From: an uncultured Planctomycetaceae bacterium
GTDB lineage: Bacteria > Planctomycetota > Planctomycetia > Pirellulales > UBA1268
Direction of reading: 5' to 3'
Length of the DNA: 53,104 nucleotides
Assembly (NCBI GenBank): GCA_903885565.1
Contig: CAISJI010000247.1
Span: forward strand, 1 to 53,104
The notes beneath the pieces are model-generated. The model was not told the DNA's origin and ran no database searches. It worked only from the letters and a program-made list of their open reading frames with translations. Shown here in pieces: positions 49,791 through 53,104 of the stretch (position 1 is the stretch's first letter; each line of letters opens with the position of its first letter). The position numbers and the translations under genes are program-made.

Positions 49791-51541
49791 AGGTTGTGCT
49801 GTCTGTGGCGGCTGTTCTGCTGGCAAGCTGCGCTGTGGTGTCCGGCGCCCGGGCTCAGCCCGCGACCGAGGCCACTGCTGAGACTCTGGTCGCATCACCG
49901 CCCACAGGCGAGGTGATCCAGCGGGAGTTTGCCGCCAGCAAGATCTATCCTGGCACGACGCGAAACTATTGGATTTATGTGCCGGCGCAGTATGACGGCA
50001 CCACTCCCGCCTGTGTCCATATTCAGCAGGATGGGATCCAGTGCAACGCACCGCAGGTGTTCGACCGCCTGATCCACGAGCGGAAGATGCCGGTGACGAT
50101 CGGAGTCTTCGTGACGCCGGGCAGGGTGCCTGCTGGCCGCCCGGACGCTCTCGATCGCTTCAACCGCAGCCACGAATACGACCGCCTCGGAGGAGACTAC
50201 GCCCGGTTTCTGCTGGAGGAATTGTTGCCCGCTGTGGAACAGCAGAAGGCTTCCGACGGCCGCAGTTTGCTGCTCTCGCACAGCGGCAACGATCGTTCGA
50301 TCGGGGGCATCTCCAGTGGGGCAGTCTGCGCCTTCACCGCTGCCTGGGAACGCCCCGATGCCTTCACTCGGGTCTTCAGCGGGATCGGCACCTATGTCGG
50401 ACTGCAGGGAGGGGATGTCTATCCGACGCTGGTGCGCAAGGTGGAGCCGAAGCCGATCCGCGTGTTCCTCGAGGATGGCTCGAACGATCTCAATATTTAC
50501 GGCGGCGATTGGTGGATGGCCAACCAAACCCTGGAGCGGGCCCTCACGTTCGCAGGCTACGACGTGCGGCATGTGTGGGGGGATGGCGGGCACAATCCGG
50601 CTCAGGCCACGGAACTGTTTCCTGAAGCTATTGTATGGTTGTGGCGCGATTGGCCGCAGCCGGTAGCGCGGGGAGCGGGGAGCCCGCAGCTCAAGGAAAT
50701 TCTTCTGCCGGGGGAGGATTGGCGGTTGGTGGGGGAAGGCTACAAATTCACCGAGGGACCGGCAGCCAATGCCCGGGGGGAACTCTTCTTCAACGACGTG
50801 GGTGATTCGAAAACCTGGCGTGTGACGCCCGACTGGCAGGCTGAGCTGTGGCTGGCCGATTCGCGCCGGGGGGATGGTCAGAACTTTGGGCCCGATGGCC
50901 GGCTCGTGGCGGCCAGCGGTGCCGATCAGACGATCCTCGCCTGGGATCCTTCCGGCCAGTCCACCACGCTTGCGCGGGGATGGCGCGGCAACGATCTGGT
51001 GGTCAACGCCTCCGGGGGTATCTACGTGACCGCGCCGGGGTGGGATGGCACCAGCCCGAGCACCATTCATTTCATCACTCCCGAGGGGGTCGACACCGTG
51101 GTCCACACGGGAAACCTGAAATTCTCCAACGGAATTTGCCTGTCTCCCGATCAAAGCCTCCTCTATGTGGCCGACAGCCGGAGCCGCTGGGTGTGGAGCT
51201 TTGTCGTGCAGCCCGATGGTTCGCTGGCTCAAAAACAGAAATTTTTCCATCTCCATGTTCCCGACACGGCCGACGACAGCGGCGCCGACGGCCTGCGGGT
51301 CGATCGTGATGGCCGCCTCTGGGTGGCGACGCGCATGGGGATTCAGGTGTGCGATCAGGCGGGAAGGGTCAACTGCATCATCCCCACGCCCAACGGCAAG
51401 GTGTCGAACCTCTGCTTCGGTGGGCCGAACTTCGACCATCTGCTGGCCACCTGCGGCGATAAAGTGTTCGTGCGGAAGGTGAAGGTCACCGGCGCACCAA
51501 ACTTTCTCCCCCCCACCACCCCTGCCAAGCCGAAACTGTAG
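49787..51541 (+). CDS. Esterase (alpha/beta hydrolase) fused to SMP-30/gluconolactonase
   Basis: A 584-residue exported two-domain protein. After a signal peptide (VLSVAAVLLASCAVVSGARAQ), residues about 45-290 form an esterase-D/enterochelin-esterase-like alpha/beta hydrolase with GISSG as nucleophile elbow (serine in SIGGISSGAV), a downstream Asp in EDGSND and His in GDGGHNP. Residues about 305-575 are an SMP-30/gluconolactonase propeller (KFTEGPAANARGELFFNDV, LKFSNGICLSPDQSLLYVADS, GADGLRVDRDGRLWVATRMG). The domains would remove ester groups and open a sugar lactone. ATGA overlap couples it to the sulfatase. Confidence 0.88.
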   Translation: MKVVLSVAAVLLASCAVVSGARAQPATEATAETLVASPPTGEVIQREFAASKIYPGTTRNYWIYVPAQYDGTTPACVHIQQDGIQCNAPQVFDRLIHERKMPVTIGVFVTPGRVPAGRPDALDRFNRSHEYDRLGGDYARFLLEELLPAVEQQKASDGRSLLLSHSGNDRSIGGISSGAVCAFTAAWERPDAFTRVFSGIGTYVGLQGGDVYPTLVRKVEPKPIRVFLEDGSNDLNIYGGDWWMANQTLERALTFAGYDVRHVWGDGGHNPAQATELFPEAIVWLWRDWPQPVARGAGSPQLKEILLPGEDWRLVGEGYKFTEGPAANARGELFFNDVGDSKTWRVTPDWQAELWLADSRRGDGQNFGPDGRLVAASGADQTILAWDPSGQSTTLARGWRGNDLVVNASGGIYVTAPGWDGTSPSTIHFITPEGVDTVVHTGNLKFSNGICLSPDQSLLYVADSRSRWVWSFVVQPDGSLAQKQKFFHLHVPDTADDSGADGLRVDRDGRLWVATRMGIQVCDQAGRVNCIIPTPNGKVSNLCFGGPNFDHLLATCGDKVFVRKVKVTGAPNFLPPTTPAKPKL

Positions 51542-51559
51542 GCCGATCTGGATCGTGCG

Positions 51560-52710
<1,151 letters not shown>

Positions 52711-52711
<1 letters not shown>

Positions 52712-52965
52712 CAGAGACGCAGATCCCGCCCGCCGGGGTCGGCGGCCTGAAAGCCGTGCACCTCGTCGGGGCGGCGGGTGAGGGCGAAATAGAGCACGTA
52801 GAGCCAGGAGAGCATGCCAGCCAGAAGAGCCCACAGGATCGAGCGATTCCGCTGCCAGGAGCAGGTGACCGCGATCACGGTGCCCAGACCAACACCATTG
52901 CGGACGACGCCCACCAGCCCCCCGTCGACGCCAAACGTATCGATCACCAGATCAGCCAGCAGCAT
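52711..52965 (-). CDS. Small membrane protein upstream of galK
   Basis: An 84-residue protein starting at ATG 52963-52965 (MLLADLVIDTFGVDGGLVGVV). It has two hydrophobic segments (about 20-34 and 38-59) separated by a basic turn (SWQRNRSI), so it is probably a two-pass inner-membrane protein, and a charged C-terminus. Its stop shares a base with the galK start, so translation is coupled. I recognise no family. The sequence beyond 52966 to the window end should be the promoter region of this operon; I see no other feature there. Confidence 0.7.
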
Positions 52966-53104
52966 GACAGGGCCTCGGGGGTGTGCGCAGTGGAAACGTG
53001 GAGCGCCGGCAATGCGGCTGGAAGGAAGCAGAATGAGTGTATGGCCAGAGGCAGGGGCTGTCATCGCGGTGGCGCCGATGGCTGGTTCCCGCAGGGGTGT
53101 CGGC

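Noticed and set aside
47910..50051. A 713-residue minus-strand frame across the sulfatase
   Set aside because: Antisense to the CxPSR sulfatase and the start of the esterase fusion; no family resemblance.

Overview
This GC-rich window is most likely from a member of the Planctomycetota, probably of the Pirellulales type. The evidence is the gene content: four Gfo/Idh/MocA oxidoreductases (three with clear twin-arginine or basic leaders), DUF1080 3-keto-glycoside hydrolase-type proteins, a CxPSR sulfatase, PQQ-propeller proteins, a multi-haem sugar dehydrogenase, a DUF6268 outer-membrane protein, a PEP-CTERM-like sorted protein and SpoIIE-type signalling. No rRNA, tRNA or CRISPR array was seen. 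The assignment is inferred from gene families, not from a marker gene.

Layout. 1-1.9 kb holds the end of an iron alcohol dehydrogenase, a membrane-anchored hypothetical protein and a DUF4160/DUF2442 pair whose first gene carries a nonsense codon. 2.06-6.79 kb is a tightly coupled minus-strand operon: polar amino acid ABC permease, ATPase, ADP-ribosylglycohydrolase homologue and the ovothiol synthase OvoA. Its probable substrate-binding protein lies about 10.6 kb upstream at 17.4-18.2 kb. The DNA between looks like an accessory insertion: a FitAB toxin-antitoxin pair, a phosphodiesterase-TPR-sulfotransferase fusion with a PEP-CTERM-like partner, a nucleotidyltransferase pair, BrnT/BrnA, a DUF6268 protein, a small protein, a REP-associated tyrosine transposase (RAYT) and a GH71/99-like protein. 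From 11.2 to 16.0 kb a REP-like motif occurs at every boundary between these modules.

18.3-33.8 kb is a carbohydrate oxidation and cleavage region: PQQ propeller proteins, a large sugar dehydrogenase with three CxxCH sites, three Gfo/Idh/MocA enzymes, two DUF1080 proteins (one with an NTF2-like head and two DUF1080 units) and a NagB/PIG-L fusion. It also contains an antitoxin gene with a truncated RelE/ParE partner. The expected logic is periplasmic oxidation of sugars to 3-keto forms, then cleavage and deamination or deacetylation; this is inferred from the families.

33.9-44.4 kb carries a serine beta-lactamase-like hydrolase, a TPR-trypsin-like protease, glucose-6-phosphate dehydrogenase fused to a cyclic-nucleotide-binding domain, a DUF2147 protein, a GAF-SpoIIE phosphatase and a fourth Gfo/Idh/MocA. 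44.5-53.1 kb carries a HEAT-repeat protein, an MDR alcohol dehydrogenase, a sulfatase coupled to an esterase-SMP-30 fusion, and galactokinase coupled to a small membrane protein.

Besides the REP/RAYT family there are two further dispersed repeats (about 110 bp at 19.7, 38.0 and 42.9 kb; about 79 bp at 32.2, 46.8 and 47.1 kb). A compact structured element at 46.9-47.03 kb has a 17-bp closing stem whose G-U pairs favour a plus-strand RNA.
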